Shown one piece after another: positions 25,990 through 34,714 of a DNA stretch of 64,000 nucleotides. Location: assembly GCF_043951865.1 (NCBI RefSeq), contig NZ_JBINJF010000010.1, forward strand, positions 1 to 64,000. Reading direction: 5' to 3'. How positions within the stretch are numbered: the first letter of the stretch is position 1; every line of letters starts with the position of its first letter. A model generated the notes under the pieces. The model did not search any database. It was not told the DNA's origin and worked only from the letters and a program-made list of their open reading frames with translations. Position numbers and translations under genes: made by a program. The DNA is from JAMQKA01 sp043951865 (lineage in GTDB: Bacteria > Bacteroidota > Rhodothermia > Balneolales > Balneolaceae).

Positions 25990-27165
25990 GTGTCGGAACG
26001 AGCACAACAAAGGCATTTTATTGACCAGGCCCTTGAACTCCGTACACAGGAAGACCGGCTCCGTACCCTTCAGCCGTTAAACCCCGGAGAAGACGGTATT
26101 GAGGTCACACGGGACGGAGTGAACTTAGTCAACTTTTGCTCCAACGATTACCTGGGCCTGTCGCACCACCCGAAACTCCGGGAGCGTGCCCGGCAATATG
26201 CGGATAAGTATGGAGTCGGATCTGCAGCCTCCCGGCTTATCAGCGGTACCTATACCATTCACACACGGCTGGAACGCAAAATTGCGGAACTATTTAATGC
26301 CGAGGCGGCCCTCCTTTTCAACAGCGGTTTCCAGGCCAACAGCACCATTCTCCAGGCACTGACAGATCGAAATTCGCTGATTTTGGCTGACAAGCGGTCT
26401 CATAACAGTTTGCTGCAGGGAGCACTCCTGAGCCGGGCCACATTCCATCGGTTTAATCACAACGATATGGAGCACCTGGAGAGGTTACTTGAAAAGGGCA
26501 CCTCCAGATCCTATAACCGGATTTTAATCGTCACCGAGACGGTTTTTAGCATGGACGGCGACCGGAGCGACCTGGAAGCGGTCTGCAGGCTCGCGGAACG
26601 GTATGAGGCGCTGCTGTTCGTGGATGATGCTCACGCGGTTGGTGTATGGGGCGAAAGGGGACGCGGGCTGGCTTTTGATCAGCCGCGAGTGGATCTTACC
26701 CTCGGAACGTTTGGCAAAGCGTTTGGCGCGTTTGGCGCATTCGTGCTGTGTTCAGAAAAAATAAAACAGTACCTGGTCAACTTTTGTCCCGGATTTATCT
26801 ATACGACGGCCCTGCCTCCGCCCGTTGTCGGTGCCCTGGATGCCGCTGTAGACCTTATTCCCCGTTTGGAAGCGGAGCGCACCCGGTATCACCAGATAAT
26901 CACAACCCTTAGACAACAAATTAATGAATACGGGTTTGATACGGGAGGCTCTGCTACTCAGATTATTCCTGTGATTATTGGGGATGACCGGGAAACACTG
27001 CAGCTGGCCGATTTTATGGAGGAGAATGGAATCCTGGCCACCGCTATCCGACCGCCGACGGTACCTGAGAACAGTGCCCGTATCCGGTTGACGATCTCAA
27101 GCAAACACCAGGCCCGGCATATTGATCAACTTACAAAAGTACTTCGGAGGTGGAATGAAGGATAG
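25990..27165 (+). CDS. bioF: 8-amino-7-oxononanoate synthase
   Basis: PLP enzyme that condenses pimeloyl-CoA/ACP with alanine, first committed biotin step. It is 391 residues, alpha-oxoamine synthase family, with FCSNDYLGLS, GSAASRLISGT, the PLP-pocket DDAHAVGVWGERGRG and the PLP lysine in LGTFGKAFGAFGAF (near residue 240). Start is GTG. The next gene starts 11 bases before its stop, so the two are coupled. Confidence 0.95.
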   Translation: MSERAQQRHFIDQALELRTQEDRLRTLQPLNPGEDGIEVTRDGVNLVNFCSNDYLGLSHHPKLRERARQYADKYGVGSAASRLISGTYTIHTRLERKIAELFNAEAALLFNSGFQANSTILQALTDRNSLILADKRSHNSLLQGALLSRATFHRFNHNDMEHLERLLEKGTSRSYNRILIVTETVFSMDGDRSDLEAVCRLAERYEALLFVDDAHAVGVWGERGRGLAFDQPRVDLTLGTFGKAFGAFGAFVLCSEKIKQYLVNFCPGFIYTTALPPPVVGALDAAVDLIPRLEAERTRYHQIITTLRQQINEYGFDTGGSATQIIPVIIGDDRETLQLADFMEENGILATAIRPPTVPENSARIRLTISSKHQARHIDQLTKVLRRWNEG

Positions 27166-27838
27166 CGCTCAACTGGTTGCCTGGCACGGCTGGGCTTTTG
27201 ACCGCACGTGCTGGGAGCCTTGGGAGAATGTGCTCCCGGATCAAATCTTGCTACACCCCTCCGACAGGGGGTATTGGGGAGATCCCCTGACCGTAAAAGT
27301 CATTGATGACCAGGACATAACGCTCGTATTCACTCACTCCTACGGGTTGCATCTGTGTCCCGGCCAGCAGCTTGCCCAGGCAGACATGGTGGTCATATTT
27401 GGTGGTTTTCGGGAGTTTCATCCGGTTGCGGCCCAGTTCAACAGAAGATCAAAACTTATTCTGAATAAGATGATTCAGTCTCTTGAGGAAGATCCTGAAC
27501 CGGTACTTCAGCAGTTTATGGAAAATGCCTATAAGCCTGAGCAACCACCGGAAATCGACAGCAAAAAGGCAGATCACCAACAGCTTTTGCACGATCTCCG
27601 GGCGCTTAATCAGTCTTCGCTGGACATACAATCACTGAAAAAAGGACAAAATATCTGTATCCTTCACGGTTCCTCTGATGCTATTGTTCCCAAAACAAAG
27701 GGACGTGAGCTATATAATATCTTCCAGGAAAACGCCACCTATTTTGAAGTGAGAGGAGCCGGACATGCGCTGCCGTTCACCCATGTTGAGCAGTGCTGGG
27801 CTTTTATTCAGCCCGAGATCGAGAAATTGTTTGACTAG
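27155..27838 (+). CDS. alpha/beta hydrolase, probable pimeloyl-ACP methyl ester esterase (BioH-like)
   Basis: A 227-residue alpha/beta hydrolase with the lid and triad expected of BioH-type enzymes: nucleophile Ser in FTHSYGLHL, Asp in HGSSDAIVP and His in GAGHALPF. It would release pimeloyl-ACP from its methyl ester after fatty-acid extension. I choose the ATG at 27155 with GGAGG at 27146-27150; an upstream TTG at 27122 is less likely. Sequence alone does not separate BioH, BioG and similar functional replacements, but its place between bioF and bioC strongly supports the role. Confidence 0.8.
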   Translation: MKDSAQLVAWHGWAFDRTCWEPWENVLPDQILLHPSDRGYWGDPLTVKVIDDQDITLVFTHSYGLHLCPGQQLAQADMVVIFGGFREFHPVAAQFNRRSKLILNKMIQSLEEDPEPVLQQFMENAYKPEQPPEIDSKKADHQQLLHDLRALNQSSLDIQSLKKGQNICILHGSSDAIVPKTKGRELYNIFQENATYFEVRGAGHALPFTHVEQCWAFIQPEIEKLFD

Positions 27839-27921
27839 GTAACATTCTTCCCGGCGTTAACTCAACGGAATCGATCGCATTGAGAAATAATTCAGGAAAA
27901 TTATAGCAGAGCAACAACGTG

Positions 27922-28722
27922 ATGAGCGAAACCAAAAACTTCACCAAATCAACCATACGGAGCAATTTTGGAAAAGCGGCCCCTTATTATGATAATCACG
28001 CTGAGGTTCAACGCGGAATAGCGGACCGCCTGATCGCATCCCTGCGACCGTGGATCGATATACTGCCCAGGGGCCCCATTCTTGAAGTGGGCTGCGGTAC
28101 CGGGTTTGTGACCGAGGGTCTTATTGAACTGCTGCCGAATCGCCGGCTGGAGGTCACCGATATTTCGCCGGAGATGGTTGCAATATGTAAACAGAAATTT
28201 GGGGATCACGACGCAGCTACATTCCGGACCCTCGACGCAGAGAATCTCGATGTGGAGCCGAAAACGTATGCCATGACGGTCAGTGGGTTTGTAGCCCAGT
28301 GGTTTGAACACCCGGCGATTACCCTGGGACGGTTCCTGGAGGCGACAAAGCCTGGCGGACTGCTGCTGGGGTCGTTTCCGGGTCATGAAAGTTTTCCCGA
28401 ATGGAAGGAGGCGTGTCGCGATCTGGGCCTCCCCTACACCGGCAACGAGCTGCCCGACACCGAAGAATTGCTGGTCAAGCTCTCCGGGGGACCCGTACAG
28501 GTTGACTACTTTGAAGATACCGTGGTCCAAAGGTTTGAAAGTGCGGCCCATTTTTTCCGCCACCTGAAGAAAATGGGCGCCGGAACCCAGCAACAGGGAC
28601 GGCACCTCTCGCCCCGGGAAATGAAAATGCTCGTCACTCACTGGGACAACAAAACGAGTGGTAACATTGAGGTTAGCTACCACGTGGTGTTTATTGCGGT
28701 CAAGCGTAATTTTGACTCGTAA
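27922..28722 (+). CDS. bioC: malonyl-ACP O-methyltransferase
   Basis: SAM-dependent methyltransferase that caps malonyl-ACP so the fatty-acid system can build a pimeloyl chain. The N-terminus contains FGKAAPYYDNHAEVQRGIA, typical of BioC, followed by the SAM motif LEVGCGTGFVTEGL and VTDISPEM. GTG at 27919 is an alternative start 3 bases earlier; I use the ATG at 27922. It sits between the BioH-like gene and bioD, consistent with the pathway. Confidence 0.9.
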   Translation: MSETKNFTKSTIRSNFGKAAPYYDNHAEVQRGIADRLIASLRPWIDILPRGPILEVGCGTGFVTEGLIELLPNRRLEVTDISPEMVAICKQKFGDHDAATFRTLDAENLDVEPKTYAMTVSGFVAQWFEHPAITLGRFLEATKPGGLLLGSFPGHESFPEWKEACRDLGLPYTGNELPDTEELLVKLSGGPVQVDYFEDTVVQRFESAAHFFRHLKKMGAGTQQQGRHLSPREMKMLVTHWDNKTSGNIEVSYHVVFIAVKRNFDS

Positions 28723-28882
28723 TGCAGCTGTTATCGAGGATCGGCCTCCCCGGGGATACCTTTTGTTTACAAAAAAGGGTGTTATTCATAAATTCCGTGG
28801 AGATAAAAATCGACCATTGCCGGTCAAATGAAGTGTCGCCAACATTCGAATTGCGCAGTGAACTTTACTAAATCTTAAAATC

Positions 28883-29512
28883 GTGCATAAGCTACCCCCC
28901 GCATTTTTTGTTACCGGTACAGATACCGGCATTGGCAAAACCGTGATTTCAGCGCTTTTAACCCAGGGATTGAACGGTACCTACTGGAAGCCGGTTCAAT
29001 CCGGACTTGAAGAAGAGACCGATACCCAGTTTGTGCAGCGGGTTACGAATATATCTAGCCAGCAGTTTGTTTCCGAACAGTACAGGCTTACAGAACCACT
29101 TTCACCCCACGCGTCCGCGGCTATCGACGGAATTGAGATAGAGTTTCACAAATTTGAACTTCCGGATTTTGAAACAGGTCACCTGGTGGTTGAAGGAGCC
29201 GGCGGATTGATGGTTCCGTTGAATAATGAGTATATGATTATCGATCTCATCAAATATTTGAACCTGCCCGTTCTGTTGGTATCCCGAAGTGAGCTGGGGA
29301 CCCTGAACCACACGTTTCTCTCTCTCGAGGCGTTGCGCTCCCGCAGCATCGATGTTTTGGGAGTTATTATGAATGGACCCAAAAATGACAGTAATCGCCG
29401 GGCTATTGAAAAGTACGGGAATATACGGGTACTGGCAGAGATTGAGCCGCTGCAACAGATCGATGCCCCGACCCTCCAAAAAGAATTTGAGAAACATTTT
29501 CCTGACCTGTAA
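28883..29512 (+). CDS. bioD: dethiobiotin synthetase
   Basis: ATP-dependent formation of the ureido ring of dethiobiotin. A 209-residue P-loop protein with TGTDTGIGKTVISALL (GxxxxGKT Walker A) near the N-terminus and the conserved VVEGAGGLMVPL at about residue 100. Start is GTG (GTGCATAAGCTACC), 160 bases after bioC; the gap holds a weak hairpin (CCTTTTGTTTACAAAAAAGG). Confidence 0.93.
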   Translation: MHKLPPAFFVTGTDTGIGKTVISALLTQGLNGTYWKPVQSGLEEETDTQFVQRVTNISSQQFVSEQYRLTEPLSPHASAAIDGIEIEFHKFELPDFETGHLVVEGAGGLMVPLNNEYMIIDLIKYLNLPVLLVSRSELGTLNHTFLSLEALRSRSIDVLGVIMNGPKNDSNRRAIEKYGNIRVLAEIEPLQQIDAPTLQKEFEKHFPDL

Positions 29513-29783
29513 TCAGCCGGCAAAACAGACTGGTAACGGAAGGCGGAATTTTATCCCAAAATGGCACACCTGGAAAGCACTACAAGTGGGCTTTGCAAAA
29601 CCAGGGATTTTGGTCAAGATCAACCCCTGAACGGATTCGGAACCGCAGTTTATATCTCATAAATGAGGATTTCAAATCCGCGAAATTGACGATATTGGCC
29701 AAAACAACAGATTTGCAAAGTCCTCTACAAGTTTAAATTCATTGTAACAATTCTCCACAGAATCCCAAGATTTAACATTTCTC

Positions 29784-31055
29784 ATGCACAGAAACATTTG
29801 GTATCCCTTTACCATCATCAAGAATGCACCAGAACCGCTGAAAGTGGATAGAGGGAAAGGACTTTGGCTGGAACTGGAAGACGGTCGCCGCATAATGGAC
29901 TGCATCTCCAGCTGGTGGGTAAATATTCACGGTCACGCGCACCCGAAGATAGCGGATGCCATCCGGCAACAAGCCCACAAACTGGAACAGGTTATTTTCG
30001 CCAATTTTACGCACGATCCCGCTGAACAAGTTGCCGAACAGCTTACAGACCGTTTGCCGGGTGATCTAAACCGGGTATTTTTTTCTGATGATGGATCCAC
30101 GGCCGTGGAAGTGGGTATGAAGATGGCCTGGCAGTACTGGAAAAACAGGGGCGAGGAGCGCAAGACGTTTATCTGTTTTGAAGGCGCCTATCACGGTGAT
30201 ACTTTCGGGGCGATGTCGGCGGGCGGGCGGTCCGTTTTTACCGAGGTCTTTAGTGAGTTGCTGTTTGACGTTGAATTTTTGCCCTATCCCCATACGTGGA
30301 TCGAAGACGACTCTGCGGAGGAAAAGGAAGACCAGGTCATCAACCAGCTGGAAGAGATGCTCAATGAAAATCCCGATCGCTATGCGGGTATCCTGCTGGA
30401 ACCGCTGGTCCAGGGTTCCGGGGGCATGCGGATGTGTCGACCAGGTTTCCTGCAAAAGCTGCAGTGGGTGAAACGCCAGTATGGAACACTGCTGATGTTT
30501 GACGAGGTGATGACCGGCTTTGGACGCACGGGCCGGTGGTTTGCGAGCGACCGCGCCCAGGTACAGCCCGATATTATCAGCTTGGCCAAGGGGCTCACCG
30601 GCGGGTTTCTTCCGCTTTCGGTGACGGTTTCTTCTGATAAGGTTTATGAAGCCTTTGACAGTGAAGATCCCCAAAAAACATTTTGGCACGGGCACAGCTA
30701 CACAGCCAATCCCATAGGGTGTGCGGCCGCTCTGGCTTCGATGGAACTGATGAACGAGCACGAACCGGTTTTCCGATCAATGGAAGATTGGCACAAAGAG
30801 GAGCTTGGCGCACTGATGGATCACCCAAAACTAAAAAAACAGCGCGTAACCGGTACGATTGCAGCCATGGAGATTGTCACAGACGCCGAGGATGGGTATC
30901 TGAATGAAGTAGCCGATCGCATCAAAAAGGAGTGCGTGGATCACGGTCTCCTGCTTCGGCCCCTCGGGAATGTACTGTACCTGATGCCGCCATATTGTAC
31001 CACGCGCGATCAACTTACGACGATGTACCAGGGCATTCGGGCGTTGCTTGAGTAG
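29784..31055 (+). CDS. bioA: adenosylmethionine-8-amino-7-oxononanoate aminotransferase
   Basis: PLP aminotransferase that uses SAM as amino donor to make 7,8-diaminopelargonate, the substrate of BioD. 423 residues, class III, with the typical N-terminus HRNIWYPFT, SSWWVNIHGHAHPKI (Trp-Trp of the KAPA pocket), FFSDDGSTAVEVGMKMA, DEVMTGFGRTG, and PLP lysine in ISLAKGLTGG. It is the last biotin gene here; bioB (biotin synthase) is not found in the window. 271 bases separate it from bioD with no obvious feature. Confidence 0.95.
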   Translation: MHRNIWYPFTIIKNAPEPLKVDRGKGLWLELEDGRRIMDCISSWWVNIHGHAHPKIADAIRQQAHKLEQVIFANFTHDPAEQVAEQLTDRLPGDLNRVFFSDDGSTAVEVGMKMAWQYWKNRGEERKTFICFEGAYHGDTFGAMSAGGRSVFTEVFSELLFDVEFLPYPHTWIEDDSAEEKEDQVINQLEEMLNENPDRYAGILLEPLVQGSGGMRMCRPGFLQKLQWVKRQYGTLLMFDEVMTGFGRTGRWFASDRAQVQPDIISLAKGLTGGFLPLSVTVSSDKVYEAFDSEDPQKTFWHGHSYTANPIGCAAALASMELMNEHEPVFRSMEDWHKEELGALMDHPKLKKQRVTGTIAAMEIVTDAEDGYLNEVADRIKKECVDHGLLLRPLGNVLYLMPPYCTTRDQLTTMYQGIRALLE

Positions 31056-31164
31056 ATGTCCGCTAATGATTGGTGCTTTCCCGATGCAGAGAGCACGAAG
31101 AACCCGTTTTAAAAATTTTGTACCTTGATGCTTCATTCTTAAACCTGCTAACCTACCGTATTTT

Positions 31165-34100
31165 ATGAGATTTTATCTTTATACCGTTCTGCTAATCTGT
31201 TGTACTACCCTTGCAACGGCCCAGGAGAAAGAGGAGGCCTGGGATGTGACTGATCCCGGAGGACCCTATGAAGAGGTGGAAATAACCACGAATGAGGGAA
31301 CCTGGATGAACCTGGATGTAAGTCCGGATGGCGATCATATCGTTTTTGATCTGCTGGGTGATATCTTCATTATGCCGGTGGAAGGAGGAGAAGCCCGTAT
31401 TTTGCGGGAAGGACCGGCCTATGAAATACAGCCCCGGTTTAGTCCTGATGGCAGCCAGATCTCCTTTACCAGTGACGCCGGCGGTGGGGATAATATCTGG
31501 GTGATGGACCGTGACGGCACCGATGCCCGGCAGGTGACCAACGAGGAGTTCCGGCTGTTGAACAATGCGGTATGGTCGCCGGAAGGAGATTACCTGGTCG
31601 CGAAAAAGCATTTCAGCTCTACCCGTTCGCTGGGCGCGGGTGAACTGTGGCTTTACCACAAAAGTGGCGGCGAGGGAATTCAGCTGGTCGAGAAAAACAA
31701 TGATCAGCAGGATCTCGGCCAGCCATTTGTTTCGCCCGACGGACGGTACGTGTACTACAGCGAAGCAGTATATCCCGGCGGATATTTCCAGTATAACAAG
31801 GATCCCAACAGCCAGATTTACCAGGTCCAGCGATATGACCGCGAGACCGGGGAGACCGAACGTATTACAGGCGGAGCCGGCGGTGCGATCAGTCCGACGA
31901 TCTCTCCCGATGGTACAAAGATGGCGTTCGTGCGCCGTGTGCGTGCCAAAAGCGTGCTCTATATTCATGACCTGGAAACCGGCATTGAGACACCGGTCTA
32001 CGATCAGCTCAGCAAGGATCAGCAGGAAGCCTGGGCTATTTTTGGACCGTATACCAATTTTGACTGGACACCGGATGGCAGGCATCTCCTCTTCTGGGCC
32101 AGGGGAAAAGTTTACAAATTGAACGTGGAAACCCTGGAAGACCAGGTAATTCCATTTGAAGCAACTGCTACGCACCGTATCTATGATGCCGTCACCTTCA
32201 GGCAAAATCCCGCTCCGGACAGGTTTACAGCCAAAGCGATTCGCCATGCGGTAACCTCTCCGGATGGCAAGCTGCTGGTGTTTAATGCGGCCGGCAAGCT
32301 CTGGCAAAAAGAGCTGCCGGATGGCACTCCCGAACGGTTAACGGGAAGTCCATACCTGGAGTTTGAGCCTGCGTTCTCCCCGCAGGGCGATCAGCTGGTC
32401 TATACTACCTGGAGTGATACCGCAAAAGGGGCGATCATGGTGCTGGATCTCGATCAGCAAGATAGAAAGCCTGTTGAAATAACGTCGGAAAAAGGGATCT
32501 ATCGAAATCCATCGTTTTCACCGGATGGAGAAACGATCCTGTTCCGCATGGAGGAGGGCAATAACCACCACGGGTACGCCTATACCAAAAATCCCGGAAT
32601 ATACACCATGCCCGCCGGGGGCGGACCGAAACACCGGATCGTGGATCACGGTACCGATCCGCAGTTTAGCACAGACGGGAAGCGTATCTTTTTTCTTGGA
32701 GGATCATACCTGGATAATGCATTCAAGAGCGTAGATCTGTCTGGCAACAACGAACGAACGCATTTCACCTCCAAATATGCCAATAATTTTGTGGTGAGTC
32801 CCGACAACAACTGGATAGCGTTCAATGAACTGTTCAAGGTCTATATTGCGCCGTTTCCCCGGTCGGGTACCGATATAACGCTCAGTGCCGACACCAAGGC
32901 GATACCGGTCACTCACGTGGCTGAGGATGCCGGCATCAACCTGCACTGGTCGGCCGACAGTGACGAGCTGCGCTGGACACTGGGGGAAGAGTATTTTTCG
33001 GTTGCGCTGCAGGATGCGTTTGACTTTCTGAATAATGATCTGGAAACAGGCAAGGAGCTGCCCCTGGGGCATAAAGAGGGCAAGCCGATAGGACTTGAGC
33101 TGGAAGCCGACAAGCCTGAAGGGATGTTGGCGCTGACCGGGGCGCGCCTGATTACCATCAACGGGGAGGATGAGGTGATTGAAAACGGGACTGTCGTCGT
33201 TGATGGCAACCGAATTGCGGCAGTCGGTCCCGCCTCCGGGGTAGATATCCCGGATAATGCAAAAGTGGTGGATGTGAGCGGTAAAACGATTATCCCGGGC
33301 ATCGTGGATGTGCACGCCCATATCGGTAACTTCCGGCAGGGACTGAGTCCACAGCAGCAGTGGGAATATTTTGCAAACCTGGCATACGGAGTAACTACAG
33401 CACACGATCCATCCGCCAATACCGAGATGATTTTTTCCCAGGCCGAGATGGTTCGTTCCGGAAATATGGTGGGACCGCGCATCTTTTCCACCGGTCGTAT
33501 CCTCTACGGGGCAGATGCCGAATACAAAGCAGTAATCAATAATTATGAGGATGCGAAATCGGCTATTGAGCGCACGAAGGCATTCGGGGCATTTTCGGTG
33601 AAGAGCTACAATCAGCCCCGGAGAAACCAGCGTCAGCAGGTGATCAAGGCGGCCCGCGAACTCGAGGTCATGGTAATGCCGGAAGGGGGCTCCACGTTTA
33701 CCCACAACATGAGCATGATTTTGGACGGCCATACGGGAATAGAGCACAACATCCCGATTTTTCCCGCCTACAATGACGTCAAAACGTTATGGAGCGAAAG
33801 TGAAACCGGGTACACTCCGACGCTGGTCGTAAATTACGGAAGTATCAGCGGCGAGTACTACTGGTATCAACATACCAACGTGTGGGAGAAAGAGCACCTG
33901 CTCAATTTTACTCCGCGTTCCATAATCGACGCCCGGTCTCGCCACCGCACCAAAGTTCCCCATGAAGAATATGAAATCGGCCATATCGCCAGTGCGGCCC
34001 TTGCCAAAGAGCTGTACCGCCGGGATGTAACGGTGAACCTCGGAGCTCACGGTCAGCTACAGGGGCTGGGGGCACATTGGGAGCTCTGGATGTTTGAACA

Positions 34101-34458
34101 GGGGGGGATGACGGAGATGGAGGCACTGCGAACCGCCACGATAAACGGGGCCCGATATATTGGTATGGATCATGAACTGGGATCGTTGGAGGAAGGAAAG
34201 CTGGCAGACCTGGTGGTGCTTGATGGCAATCCGCTGGAAAACATTCGAAATACGGAGCAGGTGGCCTATACCTTGATTAACGGGCGTCTGTATGATGCGG
34301 CAACCATGAATGAGGCTGGACATCGTCAAACAAAACGACTGCCGTTCTGGTGGGAGCAGGAGGGGTACAATCCCGGTCAGTTTGACTGGCACGCCGACTC
34401 CCACACCCGGGTTCACGGGGCGATCCAGTGTAGCTGCGGAATCGGTCGATCCCACTGA
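31165..34458 (+). CDS. amidohydrolase-family protein with N-terminal TolB-like beta-propeller
   Basis: A 1097-residue exported protein. A signal peptide (1-20, ending ATAQ) is followed by about 600 residues of TolB/PD40-type propeller repeats (SPDGDHIVFD, SPDGSQISFTSD, SPDGTKMAFV, SPDGKLLVF and others). An amidohydrolase domain follows (from about 655), with metal motif DVHAHIG (Asp715, His717, His719). Later conserved histidines occur in TGIEHNI and NLGAHGQLQG. These are found in secreted TolB-amidohydrolase fusions of marine bacteria and probably act on periplasmic or extracellular amides or peptides. The extreme C-terminus (CSCGIGRSH) is unusual and might bind metal. Confidence 0.85.
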   Translation: MRFYLYTVLLICCTTLATAQEKEEAWDVTDPGGPYEEVEITTNEGTWMNLDVSPDGDHIVFDLLGDIFIMPVEGGEARILREGPAYEIQPRFSPDGSQISFTSDAGGGDNIWVMDRDGTDARQVTNEEFRLLNNAVWSPEGDYLVAKKHFSSTRSLGAGELWLYHKSGGEGIQLVEKNNDQQDLGQPFVSPDGRYVYYSEAVYPGGYFQYNKDPNSQIYQVQRYDRETGETERITGGAGGAISPTISPDGTKMAFVRRVRAKSVLYIHDLETGIETPVYDQLSKDQQEAWAIFGPYTNFDWTPDGRHLLFWARGKVYKLNVETLEDQVIPFEATATHRIYDAVTFRQNPAPDRFTAKAIRHAVTSPDGKLLVFNAAGKLWQKELPDGTPERLTGSPYLEFEPAFSPQGDQLVYTTWSDTAKGAIMVLDLDQQDRKPVEITSEKGIYRNPSFSPDGETILFRMEEGNNHHGYAYTKNPGIYTMPAGGGPKHRIVDHGTDPQFSTDGKRIFFLGGSYLDNAFKSVDLSGNNERTHFTSKYANNFVVSPDNNWIAFNELFKVYIAPFPRSGTDITLSADTKAIPVTHVAEDAGINLHWSADSDELRWTLGEEYFSVALQDAFDFLNNDLETGKELPLGHKEGKPIGLELEADKPEGMLALTGARLITINGEDEVIENGTVVVDGNRIAAVGPASGVDIPDNAKVVDVSGKTIIPGIVDVHAHIGNFRQGLSPQQQWEYFANLAYGVTTAHDPSANTEMIFSQAEMVRSGNMVGPRIFSTGRILYGADAEYKAVINNYEDAKSAIERTKAFGAFSVKSYNQPRRNQRQQVIKAARELEVMVMPEGGSTFTHNMSMILDGHTGIEHNIPIFPAYNDVKTLWSESETGYTPTLVVNYGSISGEYYWYQHTNVWEKEHLLNFTPRSIIDARSRHRTKVPHEEYEIGHIASAALAKELYRRDVTVNLGAHGQLQGLGAHWELWMFEQGGMTEMEALRTATINGARYIGMDHELGSLEEGKLADLVVLDGNPLENIRNTEQVAYTLINGRLYDAATMNEAGHRQTKRLPFWWEQEGYNPGQFDWHADSHTRVHGAIQCSCGIGRSH

Positions 34459-34669
34459 ACGGACTGAGTGCGGGGAACAGGAATGTCCTTTAGTGGAGCA
34501 CGACGCAACGCTGTGATAAATCCGTTAAACAGTATGTAACACGGTGGTTAATCCCACATTTCAGTCTGCGCTATTTGTAAATGTATATCATAAAATAGTC
34601 AGAAGACGTAACTTTTGGGAAATCCTTTAAACAAGCTGACGTTATTTAATAACTCTCATCCAAATTCCG

Positions 34670-34677
34670 TACTTTTG
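34670..34677 (+). promoter_or_regulatory. -7 box (TACTTTTG) upstream of korA
   Basis: TACTTTTG matches the Bacteroidota consensus TAnnTTTG exactly, 38 bases before the korA ATG. A TTG at the expected -33 position is absent, only TTTAA is present, so confidence is moderate. Confidence 0.4.
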
Positions 34678-34714
34678 CAGGGTAATTGTCATTTTGAATT
34701 TTTAGCAGAAACCA

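Noticed and set aside
29513..29783. Possible small gene between bioD and bioA
   Set aside because: The frames are short, overlap bioD in the wrong phase, and show no ribosome site.
32704..33747. A 347-residue minus-strand frame within the amidohydrolase gene
   Set aside because: Antisense shadow of the 1097-residue gene; no signature motifs, no ribosome site, no conserved neighbours.
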